Shown: piece after piece, positions 1 to 10,874 of the stretch | Layout: each line of letters starts with the position of its first letter | How positions within the stretch are numbered: position 1 is the stretch's first letter | NCBI GenBank assembly: GCA_963995505.1 | Contig: OZ023194.1 | Span: 14,752,428-14,816,427 of the forward strand | Direction: 5' to 3' | DNA length: 64,000 nucleotides | Origin: Hypericum androsaemum | Taxonomy: Eukaryota; Streptophyta; Magnoliopsida; Malpighiales; Hypericaceae | Translations under genes and position numbers: made by a program | The notes under the pieces: model-generated | Databases searched by the model: none | What the model saw: only the letters and a program-made list of their open reading frames with translations | What the model was told of the DNA's origin: nothing

Positions 1-1170
1 AAGGAGCAGCAGAGGGTGAAGTGTGAGATGGTATGGGTGGTATAGGCATATCTGTAGCTGGGATAACAGTGGGAGAGGAAACAAAGTCTGAGGAATCAAG
101 GGATGGAATGGGGAGGCAAGGAGTTGGAGAGGACAGTTCCTGAAAAATCTGAGGAACATATAACGAGGGAGAGGCAAACAGATAAATGTCTTCACAAAAG
201 GTAACATCCCGGGAGACAAAAATTTGGTGAGAAATCAAGTCATAGACCTTGTATCCCCTGATACCAAAAGGGAATCCCAAGAACACGCATTGAGTAGCTC
301 GAGGATCAAGCTTCGACTTGTGTGGTTGAAGATTGGAGGCATAACAAAGGCATCCAAAAATTTGGAGGTTGAATAAGATAGGGGGTTTGTGATAGAGAAG
401 CTCAAAGGGTGATTTGTGGGATAGGATGGGAGTAGGGGTGCGGTTGATAAGGTAAGTAGCATGGAGTATGGCATCACGCCAGAAAACAAGAGGCATATGA
501 GTATGAATCATCAAAGTACGGGCAACATTCAAAATATATTGATGCTTCCTCTTAACTCTTCCATTCTGTTGAGGGATGTAAACACAAGATCGCTCGTGCA
601 CAATGCCTCTGCTGCCAAAGAATTCTGTCATCTCAAACTCTTTTCTTCTATCAGAACGTATGATCTTAATAGGCACTCCAAACTAGGTCAAAACCAGATT
701 GTAAAATTGCTCGATACAAGGTCTAACTTCAGCTTTATTATGCAAAAGGTAAATCCACAATGCTCGAAAGTGGTCATCAACAATTGTTAAGAAGTATTCA
801 TATCCATCATGAGAAGTGACACGACATTTGCCCCATATATCCATATGTAGCTTATCAAAACTCGCAGCAGCTCTAGTAGTACTGTCTGTAAAAGGTAATC
901 TAGTATGCTTGCCCAACTTGCAAGAATCACAATGCATACGACTGTCTACATATACACCAGGCTCAATGAGTTTAAACTGATCAATCTTGGCAGTAGGAAC
1001 ATGTCCAAGACGACAATGCCATAGGTCTATGGGTTTGGTTACAAAGGTTAAGGTAGTATGGTGATTTTGATTGGTGGGAACTGCTGCTCCTTGATCCTTC
1101 TTTAATAAGTACAAGCCTGCTTGTTCTTCAGCCAAACCAATCACCCACATAGTGAGAGGGTCCTGTATGT
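1..1170 (-). pseudogene. copia pre-integrase and integrase region of the outer element
   Basis: From 1170 leftwards the minus strand encodes the GAG-pre-integrase zinc-binding segment (HCRLGH at about 1000-1015, then CDSCKLGKH near 905-925) and the start of the integrase catalytic core (MDIWG and FLTIVDDH). The frame stops at about 683. Homologous sequence then continues in other minus-strand frames to the window edge, including the typical ...YKVYD... block near 235-260 and a proline/serine-rich linker near 1-180. The element is therefore frameshifted downstream of the integrase core. Confidence 0.75.
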
Positions 1171-1385
1171 TAATGAGCAGATATCTTTGCCAACCTGTCA
1201 AGCTGATATTCTGCCCCAAATCCCACAATCTGCGCCTCCCGATTAGCCCACCATATCAGCTGTTGTAACTGCAAATATTGTGTAGATATTACCTTTCCAT
1301 AGTTGTAGAGATTGCCTTAACTGAAACGCTGTATATATGTAACAGCCATGATCAATAAGAATCAACACTGACTAAAAGTCTTTCA
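1171..1385 (+). repeat. 5' LTR of nested copia
   Basis: 215 bp, TAATGAG...TTTCA. It contains a TATA-like TGTATATATG near 1329-1338. It is almost identical to 3187-3401. Confidence 0.93.
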
Positions 1386-1461
1386 TGGTATCAGAGCCTC
1401 ACTAGCTTTTACGAGCTTTTTTTTTTCCTTTCCAATCCTTTGCTCTTCCTGCCACACAACC

Positions 1462-3186
1462 ATGTCGCAGATTACAAATCTTGTCCCTCCTTCCCTTGGT
1501 GCTTTTGCTCACAAACTGACAGCTGCTAACTATTATCTTTGGAAGGCGCAGATGGAGCCCATGCTCTGGGGACAAGGGCTGATTCAGCATGTTGATGGAA
1601 GTGTTGAGCCACCTTCACCGACCAATCCAAGCACGGTTGACGGCGGCGCTCCGACTCCAAATCCGGATTATTCCAAATGGAAGCAAGACGACCAGAAAGT
1701 ACTCTTCTACATCATGTGGTCTGTCTCGGAACCGGTCTTACCACAAGTGATTGGGTCTGCTACAGCACGTGAAGCTTGGTAGCGACTGGCCCAGGTGTAT
1801 GCCTCGGGCTCCCGTGTTTAAATCCGTCATCTCCGCTTCGCCCTAGACGGCCTGAAGAAGGGAAATGACTCGGTTGATGTATATCTCAACCGTGCAAAGA
1901 TCATTGTCGACCAACTGGCGGCGATGGGGGCACCCGTCAACGAAGATGAAGTCGTTGACAAAATCCTGATTGGGCTGGATGAGTCGTTCCGCCCGATTGC
2001 TCGCACCATCAAAGCAAAGAATGAAGCTGTTCACCTTGCTGATCTTCATGCGCTTTTGCTCAATGAAGAATTGAACCTTCGCCGGACAGCGGAGGCATCC
2101 AACTTATCCTTGGTTCCCTCGGCAAACTTCTCCAAGACACCTCACGGACGTGGAGGCAACAGTCAGCGTGGTGGACGAGGAGGAAATGGAGGCAGGGGGA
2201 GCGGCCGATCCAATTGGAGAACCTCGAGTGACAGCGGGCCTGGTAACTACAACAATGGGCCGAACAGGCCCAATACAGGGGCAGGCTATTATCCTCCACC
2301 AAAGGAGAATGAGGTCCGATGCTATAACTGTGGCGGGTACGGTCATGTGTCCAAAGCCTGCTCCTCTGCCAAAAGGGGTGGCCAGCAACGCTCAGGCCCA
2401 CCTCAGGCCCACACAGCTGTATCTCCTCAAGGTTCGCAGTGGATAATGGACTCTGGGACCACCCATCACCTCACTTCAGATCTTTAAAATCTGCCGATCC
2501 ACTCAGAATATTCCGGGACTGAGGAAGTAACTTTCGGTAATGGCCAAAAACTTCCTATATCTCATGTTGGTAAAATGTCATTCCCATTACATCAGCGTCA
2601 AGTTACTTTATCTGATGTGCTCTGTGTGCCTGATTCAAGCACTAATCTCATTTCGCTCAGTGCTTTAACCCGGGATAATAGCATTTCTGTTGAATTTATC
2701 GGTGATCAATTTCTTATAAAGGATCAGGCTACGAAGACAATACTCCACCAAGGACGGAGTAAGGACGGGCTCTACCCGCTCACTGGATCCTCCTACATGT
2801 CAAGTCCCAGAGTACACTTCGCGTCGTCAAGTCCGTCTCTCCATGTGTGGCATCAACGGCTTGGTCATGCCAATTATCAAGCGGTCAAAAATGCCCTACG
2901 GGCTCAGTCAATAAATTTTTCGAATAAGAGTATATCTCATTTTTCGGATATCTGCTACTTAAGTGCCACCTATCTGTCAGCCAACCCGGTCTTCCACACA
3001 CGCTCAAAACATATGGAAATTGACTTCCACTTTGTTCGTGAAATGGTTGCTGCCGGTACGATGCAAGTTCGATACATCTCCGGCCATGATCAAGTAGCAG
3101 ATATCCTTACCAAATCTCTACCACGGGCTCGCTTTCAGCAACTACGGTCCAAGCTCATGGTCGAGGACCATTCGCTTGCGGGGGAG
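1462..3186 (+). pseudogene. copia gag with deleted pol
   Basis: The frame starts at ATG 1462 with the copia gag N-terminus (LTAANYYLWKAQMEPML). Two in-frame stops interrupt it, a TAG at 1780-1782 and a TAA at about 1819. It reopens through the gag body (...VDVYLNRAKIIVDQL...), a Gly/Arg-rich stretch, and a CCHC knuckle (CYNCGGYGHVSKAC, about residues 135-150 of the second segment). The protease motif DSGTTHH ends in a TAA near 2488. A later frame (2575-3189) carries the protease end, the pre-integrase motif WHQRLGH, and then an abrupt in-frame switch near 2965 to the RNase H C-terminal block (ANPVFHTRSKHMEID). The deletion removed integrase and reverse transcriptase. Confidence 0.85.
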
Positions 3187-3401
3187 TAATGAGCAGATAT
3201 CTTTGCCAACCTGTCAAGCTGATATTCCGCCCCAAATCCCACAATCTGCGCCTCCCGATTAGCCCACCATATCAGCTGTTGTAACTGCAAATATTGTGTA
3301 GATATTACCTTTCCATAGTTGTAGAGATTGCCTTAACTGAAACGCTGTATATATGTAACAGCCATGATCAATAAGAATCAACACTGACTAAAAGTCTTTC
3401 A
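3187..3401 (+). repeat. 3' LTR of nested copia
   Basis: 215 bp, matching 1171-1385 with one visible substitution, and followed by the TSD copy TATGT. Confidence 0.93.
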
Positions 3402-4808
3402 TATGTGACAAAGATTCTGAGTAAAAGAAATCCTATAGGATTGGTTGTGAAGGAGTTTGGAAACTGAAATGAGATTAAACTGGAAACCAGGAACATATAA
3501 GACTCTAGACAGAACAAGATCACCTAGTTTGACATCACCAACATGGGTAACACTGATAGTATGACCATTTGGTAAGGAAACGAAGAAATTAGACAAAAAG
3601 GAGACATTGCTAAAGAATTCTAAAGAGCAAGCCACATGATCAGTGGCACCCGAATCAATTATCCAGGTGGAATTAGTAAGACAAGGAAGTGGAGAGGGAA
3701 TGGAGATATTGATATTACCAGACATATGGAGTTGACTAGGAGAAGACGGGAGTGGGGTAGCTGGTGGAGGAGGAACACCTAAACCAGGAGCATGAGCAGA
3801 TTGCCGGAGAAGGCCCAAAATATTAGAATACTTATCTTGAGTCGGGTTCGACTTAGACAGTTCCTGAGAAAGATGATCTCTGCTTGTACCAGAATCCAAG
3901 GATTGCCCAATAACCTGTTGACTATGAACTGTAGATGTAACATTATATGAACTAGGCATGGTCCTAGGTGGACGAAATGAACCTCCGAAACTAGGTGAAT
4001 AAGATACATAGCTTAGTCCTTGCCCTCGTGGTCTAAAGCCAGGTGGATAACCATGCTTCTTAAAGCATTTGTCCACAACATGACCAAGACCTCCACAATA
4101 AGTGCATTTAGGACGTTGATTCTGGTTCCAAGGACGGCGTGGACCTTGATAACCACTAGTAGCCATAACATGGTGTTGCATAGGAGCAGAACTAGATGGG
4201 ATTGACGATATAACAGGAGTAATCAATTGCACCTCATGCTCACCAGCCATAGCAAGAACAAGCGTGATAGAAGGCAAAGGATCTAGCATTAGAATATGAG
4301 ATCTCAGAGCATTATAACTCTCATTTAAGTCACGAAGAAACCTCATAACACGATCTCCCTCCAGATAAGACCACATAGCAATTGCAACTTCACATTTATC
4401 ACCACACAAAGTACCATCTGTGCCAGTTACACACTTGCAGCTAGGAATCGGACGTAGTTGCATCAATTGATCCCAGAGTATCTGAAAATTAGTGTAGTAA
4501 TGATTAACATTCAACGCGCCTTGTCTCAGATTAAAGATCTGCTCCTGAAGAGAAGCAATATGCATAGATTTTCCACAACCAAACCTATCTCGAAGATTCT
4601 TCCAAATCGCAGCTGCAGACTCAAACCAGAGCAAACTCTGAGCAATAGTTGGTTCCACAGATCGAGATATCCAGCTAATAATCATGGTGTTGCATCTATC
4701 CCAGTGAGAAAACTTTGCATCAGTAACAGAAGGCATCACAATTGTTCCATTCACAAAATCGGAGAGCAATTTGCATGGATCGATTCCAAGAATGATAGTT
4801 CTTGCCAT
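3402..4808 (-). pseudogene. copia gag-protease region of the outer element
   Basis: One open frame of about 469 codons starts at 4808. The N-terminal ~210 residues look like the plant copia gag domain (Retrotran_gag/UBN2 type). A CCHC zinc knuckle with CTYCGG...HVVDKC spacing (C-X2-C-X4-H-X4-C) follows. A Ser/Pro-rich linker leads to the aspartic protease motif DSGATDH, then the start of the conserved 'LYVPGFQFNLISVSKL' block. The frame then stops inside the LTR of the inserted element at 3401. The gag-protease part shows no internal stop. The gene is broken because its downstream pol frame is separated by 2.2 kb of foreign DNA. Confidence 0.85.
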
Positions 4809-5030
4809 TAAGCAAAGGCGTAAACCAAAACAAGAGCAGGAGATTCATTTCCGGCAAGGAAAAATGGATCGGATTCATCTAACGAAGGAGCACCACCACT
4901 CATCGCCATTAAAGCTAAACACGAAGATGAGAAAAATGGAGATAGAGATTAAGAAGTTCAAACCGCGAAGAAGAAATACAGGACCGCGTGATCCACTAGA
5001 CTTTGATCTCGTCTAGTTGCTCTGATACCA

Positions 5031-5240
5031 TGTCGATTTCACAATCACCAGCTACGAAGGAGCTCTAATGGCGAAAAAACGGTTATTGATCTAAGAGAGG
5101 GAGAAGAGGCTTCGAGACTTATCTGGAGAAAGAGGATATTTCTATTTGCTTAATGAAAGCATGTAAAAGTTGTGTTCGATACATCTGGCACTAGTGTTTA
5201 TATACTAATCCTAGCCAACTTAAGTTACATTGACGTGGCA
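5031..5240 (-). repeat. 5' LTR of the outer copia element (outer edge approximate)
   Basis: The inner edge is fixed at 5031: on the minus strand the LTR ends CGACA directly before the TGGTATCAGAGC primer binding site. A TATA-like motif on the minus strand sits near 5197-5205. The outer edge is placed at a CA (TG on the minus strand) at 5239-5240, but without the partner LTR this is only a guess. Confidence 0.55.
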
Positions 5241-5344
5241 TGGGCCTTGGGCCTGTTTCTTGAATCAGTTGCTTCCCGTGCTTCTTCTTCTAATGCTTCT
5301 TCCCGCATTGAGCTGCCAAACACCAAAGCAGTGGGAACGGATTG

Positions 5345-6070
5345 CTTCAACACCATCTATGCAGAGGAAGCCTTGAGGAAGACAAGGAGCAAGAATGCTC
5401 TCACGGCAGAGCGGCTTCAGGAGGAACTCCGAAGGCTTTCTGGAGAAATGGCTGGTATAATAAGCTAATGAGAACAGCAATGATCGAATCTGAAGAGCTA
5501 CGACAGATGAACAAGGACCTAGAAGAGTGGCTCCAAGAAGCTAACGAAGAGCTTGTGCTTAGTCAAGATCAGAACAGCATAAAAAGGGAAGAGGTCTCCA
5601 CTCAACTACAGTTGAAAACAGAACACCTGGAGCAGATGTCGTTAGGGCTAGACAATGTGTCCAAGCAACTAGTTGATGAAAAGAAGCATAACAAGGACAG
5701 GAGGCTTCGGTGAAGGAAATTCAATTGCTCAGAGCGCAATTAGCAATAATCACAAAAGAGAAGAGGAGAAGGCCAAAGTGTCACTGGAAGAAAAGAACAT
5801 GCTTATCGAGAAATGGAACATGGAGAGTACATTAGTATGTACGAAAGCCGAAGCAGAAAAAACTGCAGAAGAAAAACTCAGCGTTGAAATCTTTAAGGAA
5901 AGACAGAGAGGCAATGATAAAGAAATTGATGACAGAACTAGAAAGCCTAAGATCTGAACATGTTGGATTGAAAGCGAGCGTATCAAAAGGACAGTTGGAA
6001 AAAGAAACCCCTGCAGCAACAATTACTTCAATCAAAGAATGAGATAGAGAGGAGGAAGCAAGCAAGTTCC
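5345..6070 (+). pseudogene. decayed fragment of an EEIG1/EHBP1 (NT-C2) coiled-coil protein gene
   Basis: Short frames in changing phases encode a coiled coil. The first has EEALRKTRSKNALTAERLQ (about 5360-5420). A shifted frame continues with ELRQMNKDLEEWLQEANEEL and a LKTEHLEQM block (5467-5713). Another frame carries KEIQLLRAQLA (about 5712-5745), and a last piece has a LMTELESLRSEHVGL block (about 5920-5975). From memory of the family, the order and spacing match the central coiled coil of plant myosin-heavy-chain-related/EEIG1 proteins. No start, no N-terminal C2 domain and several frameshifts are present. The outer copia element ends just upstream and may have cut it off from its 5' half. 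Confidence 0.6.
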
Positions 6071-6983
6071 AGTTCAGACAAAAAGCTTAGAAATGGCTGT
6101 AAAGTACAAGGAGCCAAATCAACTGAACCTGTTAAAGATCCTAAAATAGTACCATATGTAGAGTGTAAACAGTTTATTCAAGCTAATGAAATGAAGAAGC
6201 ACACACACACATTTGTTCAAGCACCTTCTGGACACGCTTATCACCAAGTCTTCAAGCACTTGAGGCGCTTCGAATCATGGAACTTTCGTATCGAGTAGAC
6301 AATCCCTTGCCGCTGCATCTTCCTGCGTCCAGATCATCGACCTCAGAGAAGCCAGTCAACCTCAAAGGCCATCTGCTCATTATTCCTAAACGATCAACAT
6401 CCACGCAATTTCAGGTTTCGATCCAGTCGTCTAGACAGCAATTTTCACCTTCCTAAAACCACCGTTCGCCGACCAGTAGCCTAAAATATGGCGATTTTGG
6501 CTAAAAGTAGAAATCGGCGCCTTCAATCAGAGGAGTGCCTTGCCGGTAGTTTACGATCTCACAACACCAGACGACTTCTATAAAAAAAATAGAGCTCCAA
6601 AGCAGAATCAAATACAAATAAGAAGAGCTTGACCTCGGGGAAGGAGGCGGCGGCGTCGCTTGGAGAACCAAAGGCATGCTCGGGATGGACTCGCCTCGGA
6701 GAGGAACTTGGACAGAACAGGACAGGACAGGACAGGACATCCTCGATCGGGAACCTCTCTATTCCGAGCGAAGGAGCTCTTCTTCCAGGGAGAAGGATGG
6801 CCGCGGTGGAGGGGGAGGCTCGAGATCGGGAGCTTCAGGAAGCTTCTTAGGGATTTCTCGGAGACGATGGAATTTTGAAATTGGCGCCTCTTAAATATGC
6901 AAGTCTATGACGGTTTCCCGGTATCAATTTCAATCCTAATAAAATAGTTATAAATCTTTAGTTTTCCCTACCCTAACAACAAG
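6071..6983. other. non-coding interval before the tRNA
   Basis: No convincing gene is visible. A short GGACA tandem repeat occurs near 6713-6738. Three overlapping 72-73-codon frames at 6629-6894 lie over this GC-richer patch and have no recognisable motif. Confidence 0.4.
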
Positions 6984-7055
6984 GTCGTTGTAGTATAGTG
7001 GTAAGTATTCCCGCCTGTCACGCGGGTGACCCGGGTTCGATCCCCGGCAACGGCG
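6984..7055 (+). tRNA. tRNA-Asp (anticodon GTC)
   Basis: 72-nt cloverleaf. Acceptor GTCGTTG (6984-6990) pairs with CAACGGC (7048-7054), followed by discriminator G at 7055. The anticodon stem CCCGC/GCGGG encloses the loop CTGTCAC with anticodon GTC at 7017-7019. The T arm contains GGTTCGATCC. The internal A box (TAGTATAGTGG) and B box (GGTTCGATCCC) are intact. A run of seven T (7058-7064) gives a Pol III terminator, and CAACAA lies just upstream as in many plant tRNA genes. There is no intron. It looks functional. Confidence 0.97.
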
Positions 7056-7057
7056 AA

Positions 7058-7074
7058 TTTTTTTAAATTTTTTT
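7058..7074 (+). terminator. Pol III T-run terminator of tRNA-Asp
   Basis: Two T7 tracts separated by AAA begin three bases after the tRNA 3' end. Confidence 0.85.
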
Positions 7075-7734
7075 GCTTTTCGCTTGATTAAACTGGAACC
7101 GTATGTTCCGGAGGAGGCTACAAGCTACGTGGTTACTTATCTTATGGGCTCACCGTTTCTATTGACGCGTGGCCCAATCTTAAAAAAGGAGCAATATTTA
7201 ATTACAAAACCCAACCACTGTCACATTATTTCGTTCTTTCAAAAGAAAAGACCAGAAATAGATAGGTCAGTGTCAGAATTTTTTTTACCGTATCTTGGTA
7301 TTTGTCTGTCGGCATGTGTAATCCATCTATAAACATAAATAAGTGATCTAATAGGTATTTAGATTATTAAATTATATATTAACGAACTTACGTTAGAATC
7401 AAATTAAATTAAAAAATGAGTAAATTTTTTTATGTTGTACAAAGTTTGTGCCACATTTAATAACACTAGAAAAATGTTATTTTAGTTTAACTTATCAATT
7501 CAAATCTAAATTTGTCCAAATGTATGTACGGATACTAATAATATGATCAGTTCCACATTTTTCTTGATCTATGATATTCTTAATTTAAAATCAAATATTA
7601 TCCAAACTCGAAGTCTGTCTGAATTCAAATTACATTTTGACCATCTTGCGGATGAACATGATCCAAATGCCCATACTTGGTCACAAAACTGTCTCCCATA
7701 TCCGTGACGCCGCGTGTACAAGTACCTCCAAAGT

Positions 7735-7826
7735 ACGTGTTGGAGAACGGAGAGGCGGACGGTTTCCGTACACGTGCCCTTAGTCAAGGTGGCGCCTTGC
7801 AACTGTCGGTCGTTCCGTCTATATAA
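7735..7826 (+). promoter_or_regulatory. core promoter with ABRE-type motifs, LTI65-like gene
   Basis: ACGTG at 7735-7739 and a palindromic CACGTG (G-box/ABRE core) at 7771-7776 lie 40-90 bp upstream of a TATATAA box at 7820-7826. The start codon is 84 bp past the TATA box, so transcription should begin near 7850. This spacing fits abscisic-acid and dehydration induction known for RD29/LTI65 genes. That the motifs act here is an inference. Confidence 0.6.
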
Positions 7827-7909
7827 CCTCTTTCCATATTACACACAGTTATCCGCTCGAAAGAAGAAAAGCAAATAGATAAATTTCTCTCTACATTATT
7901 ATTCTACGA

Positions 7910-9966
7910 ATGGCTCAACTAGTCCGCCCACAAGAGCACGATCCTTCCCACGAGCAATACCCACAACGTGGTACTGCAAGTTCATTAGTTTTTTTTCGTC
8001 AATTTATATACGTCTTGTCTTGTAATAACTGTGTTTGTGTTCTGTGTGTTTTTGGAAATGATCGGTTTCTGCAGGGGAGGAGCACGGTGAGGACCACGAC
8101 AAGAAGTCGGTGCTCAAGAAGGTGAAGGCCAAGGCGAAGAAGATAAAGGACACGCTGAAGCTGCATGGCCACGGCCATGATGCTGGAGGTGCGCCTGATG
8201 ATCATGACATGGGCGAGGAAGACGACGAGGGGGACGACGAAATGGTTGACGACCCCGAAGTTCATGGAGCTCCTGGTAATATATAACATGCTTGGCTCTG
8301 TTTAATTTTAGGCGGGAAATTCCGAAATAAGTGGAATTCTCTAGTTGGATGCATATGCCTGATTGAAACTTGTTCTGATTAATTTTGTATTTTGCAGGAT
8401 ATGGAGGTGCTGCTATTAGGAGCTCTCTTCTGGGCCAAGAGGAAAGGACGGGTGGCGATCGGAGGAGGATCGGTTCGGAACGCGAAGGAATGTTTGGGGT
8501 GGACGTTGGAGGGGCAACAGCTATGAAAGAAGTGCCTAGTGCACCAGCAAACACACCCGCCTCCCCGCCTTCGGGGATTGCACAGCAAAGGGGAGGCACT
8601 AACCCAGTTGGAGATCTTGTTCGTGGTCAAGGGGCGAGTAGAGGCCAACCCGAACTAGGCGAAATGATACCCGCCGGGTTGGAAGAGGATCCTCATGCCC
8701 CCAAGAACAGGAGTGAATTCCGTAGTCCTTCCAACTACGAAGCCAAGGAAACCGATCCGACTGGTGCTGGTAAGCTGATGCACAACTTTTGGGGGTTGAC
8801 AAGTTTAGAGGAAGTAGAGATAGAAGATGATGAGCCTTATATAGATAAAATTAAGCGGAATGTTATGTCCGTCTGTAATATGTTTTTTACAATATGGTCA
8901 CATATCTCTCTCATTTTGCAGGAGGTGGCGAAGTGGGGAACAGTCCAATTGTTGCATCGTTTGGGAAAATGGTCATCGAGGGCGAACCAGAAGATCGAAA
9001 ACCGAAAGAAAAAAGCTCATCCGAACCCTCCTCTGTCTATCCCACTGGAAGCCATGATCAGTTCTCTCTTGATCAACAAGACATGCCGAAAACAGATTCG
9101 GAAACTTCTGATGTATCAGGATCAGTTTCCCCGGGTAGCTACACCGGGAAAATCTCGTCAGCCACAGCTGCCATTGCGGATAGGGCCATCACCGCGAAGA
9201 ATGTGATCAGTTCCAAGCTTGGAATTGGTGGAAAACAGGAGCCGGGCAGCCCGGAAACGCAGGAGGGGCAAGGGGGCGTTCCTAAAACAGATTCTGAAAA
9301 TTCTGATGTGTCAGGAGCAGCTTCTTCGCCCGGTAGCTATACCGGGAAAATCTCTTCGGCCACGGCTGTCATCACGGATAAGGCTATCTCTGCGAAGAAT
9401 GTGGTCGCTTCCAAGCTTGGAATGGGCGAAAAGACAGAGCCTGGCAACCCGGAATCGCAGGAGGTGGTCCATAGTCCGTGTGCCTCCTCGGACAAAGGGG
9501 CGTCCGTTAAGGGGTACTTCGTGGAGAAGCTGAAGCCCGGAGAGGAAGACAAGGCGCTGTCCGAAGTCATCTCCGAGACCTTTTTTAAGAAGAAAGCAGA
9601 GGAGGAGGGGGGGAGTAGGCCAATGGGGAAAGTGACCGAATCCGAAGAGGTGAAGAGGCATTTGGGAAGCTCGATGGAGGAGGATCAGGGGACAAGGGTC
9701 GATACAAGTGAAAGTTCCGTGCGTATTCCAGGGGTGAACGTCGTTGACAAGCTGAAAGGAGCTGTTGGTTCGTGGTTCGGGACTTCCACTGGTAAATTGC
9801 CGCTCTTTGAAAAGAGTTGGATATGCTCTACACGTATTTTGGCTTTTCTCGTTTCAGCTTTGTATTGTCTGTTTTTGTCTTGGCAGGTTCCGATCAGGTG
9901 TTGTCTTCGGCTTCTGCAACTGGAGATGAATCAGGGCAGAAGAGGCTTCAGGAATCCGGAAACTGA
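7910..9966 (+). CDS. low-temperature-induced 65 kDa protein-like (LTI65/RD29B family)
   Basis: Five exons: 7910-7970, 8075-8275, 8398-8769, 8922-9791 and 9887-9966. All have GT...AG introns in phase 1, giving 527 residues. Exon 1 starts MAQLVRP. Exon 2 has a Lys-rich stretch (KKSVLKKVKAKAKKIKD, about residues 31-47), then His/Asp/Glu-rich acidic sequence. Exon 4 carries two copies of the family repeat, SYTGKISSATA...AKNV..SKLG. Near the end is the conserved block VNVVDKLKGAVGSWFG. The protein is hydrophilic, without membrane segments. In the family these are cold-, salt- and ABA-induced disordered proteins, thought to act in desiccation and salt tolerance. Length and exon pattern fit an intact gene. 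The longest single frame (8894-10159) reads through the last splice site and is not the true end. Confidence 0.9.
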
Positions 9967-10157
9967 ACGGTGTCGTTTCGTGGGTTTTCTCCCGTTCTTC
10001 TCCATTAGTTTCTTGTTTTTTTTCTTGAAAAACTGTATTTCCTTTGCTTGTGTGTGGGAGTCTGTACGTTGGTGGCACCTTGGAGATTGTTTTGTATGTC
10101 CTAAATCCATGGTTTTGAAGAAGCTCGAGCTGTGTGTGAATCGCAAAAGTTTCTATT

Positions 10158-10163
10158 AATAAA
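10158..10163 (+). other. candidate polyadenylation signal (AATAAA)
   Basis: AATAAA lies 192 bp after the LTI65-like stop codon, in T-rich sequence that fits a plant 3' UTR. Confidence 0.55.
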
Positions 10164-10874
10164 ATAGTATTGACTCTTGTGGTACATTCGCACTTTATTC
10201 GAATTGGATGTTCATTATAGATTACCGAAAAGAGTTGATCGACTGATTCGGATTAAATGTGTGTAATCATAATTAAGGTAAGTTGAAGGTTAAGTCCTAA
10301 AAAATGTATTCATGGTCTTCCACCAAAAAAAATGTATTCATGGTATAAAAATTTATTTTTTTAGAAAAATGTTTAGGCAAGTACCAGAATGATTCTTAAA
10401 AAAACAAAAGATCAGAACAAATTTTCAAAAAATAAGTACAGAACCGTCGTCAAACATCGAAAGTTACTCTTGACAAAAACATTGGTTTTTAAGACAAAAA
10501 GAATCGTCTACAGATGAATATGCCAACGATCATGGTTTTTAACTATCAAGTATATTTGAAAATGAAACATTTAGTTTAACTTTCAAAAATACTTCGAATT
10601 TTAGTGTTAAGAATTGAGTACCTAGAGGTAACTATATTTTTTTTCTTCATAAATTATTCGCAAACAATTTTACAATTTCTGGCAATAAAGAGGAACTACA
10701 GGTTTCTGGAAAAAGTCATTACAAGCGTTCATTTGACGGGCTATTAAATTCTACAATGACTGGTCTACTACTATAACTCAAAGGAGCAAAAAATAAATTG
10801 CTAAACTCTAAGATCCGATATTGATCAACTTTAAATACCATAAATAATAATAAAAACTAATTTTGGTTGTTAGA
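10164..10874. other. AT-rich intergenic, no gene seen
   Basis: This stretch separates the converging LTI65-like and MATE genes. It holds only short homopolymer runs and no frame, inverted repeat or TSD that I could recognise. Confidence 0.5.

Larger units (their letters stand above)
1171..3401 (+). mobile_element. nested, internally deleted copia element with 5-bp TSD
   Basis: Two 215-bp LTRs (1171-1385, 3187-3401) differ at one position by eye (T/C about 40 bases in). The TSD is TATGT (1166-1170 and 3402-3406). With these boundaries the LTR begins TAATGAG and ends TTTCA, so the termini are TA...CA rather than TG...CA. A primer binding site TGGTATCAGAGC (1386-1397) directly follows the 5' LTR, and a GCGGGGGAG polypurine tract (3178-3186) precedes the 3' LTR. 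Inside are gag, protease and pre-integrase, followed by a jump straight to the C-terminal end of RNase H. Integrase core and reverse transcriptase are gone, so the copy is non-autonomous. Confidence 0.93.
1..5240 (-). mobile_element. Ty1/copia retrotransposon, 5' part, cut by the left window edge
   Basis: The element reads right to left. Its 5' LTR lies at about 5031-5240, followed on the minus strand by a primer binding site for initiator tRNA-Met (5019-5030, TGGTATCAGAGC on the minus strand). Next come a gag-protease frame (4808 to 3402) and pre-integrase/integrase sequence (1170 to 1). Reverse transcriptase, RNase H and the 3' LTR lie beyond the window. A second copia element (1171-3401) is inserted between the protease and integrase regions. 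The frame reads straight across the empty site, so the outer element was open there before the insertion. Its right-hand TSD cannot be checked because the other end is missing. Confidence 0.85.

Noticed and set aside
6629..6894. Three overlapping short frames near the tRNA
   Set aside because: No homology recognised, small size, overlap in all three phases, and a GGACA tandem repeat inside.
8385..9206. 273-codon frame within the LTI65-like locus
   Set aside because: It uses a non-ATG start in an intron and reads through a real intron; the five-exon model explains its first part, and the end is out of frame with exon 4.
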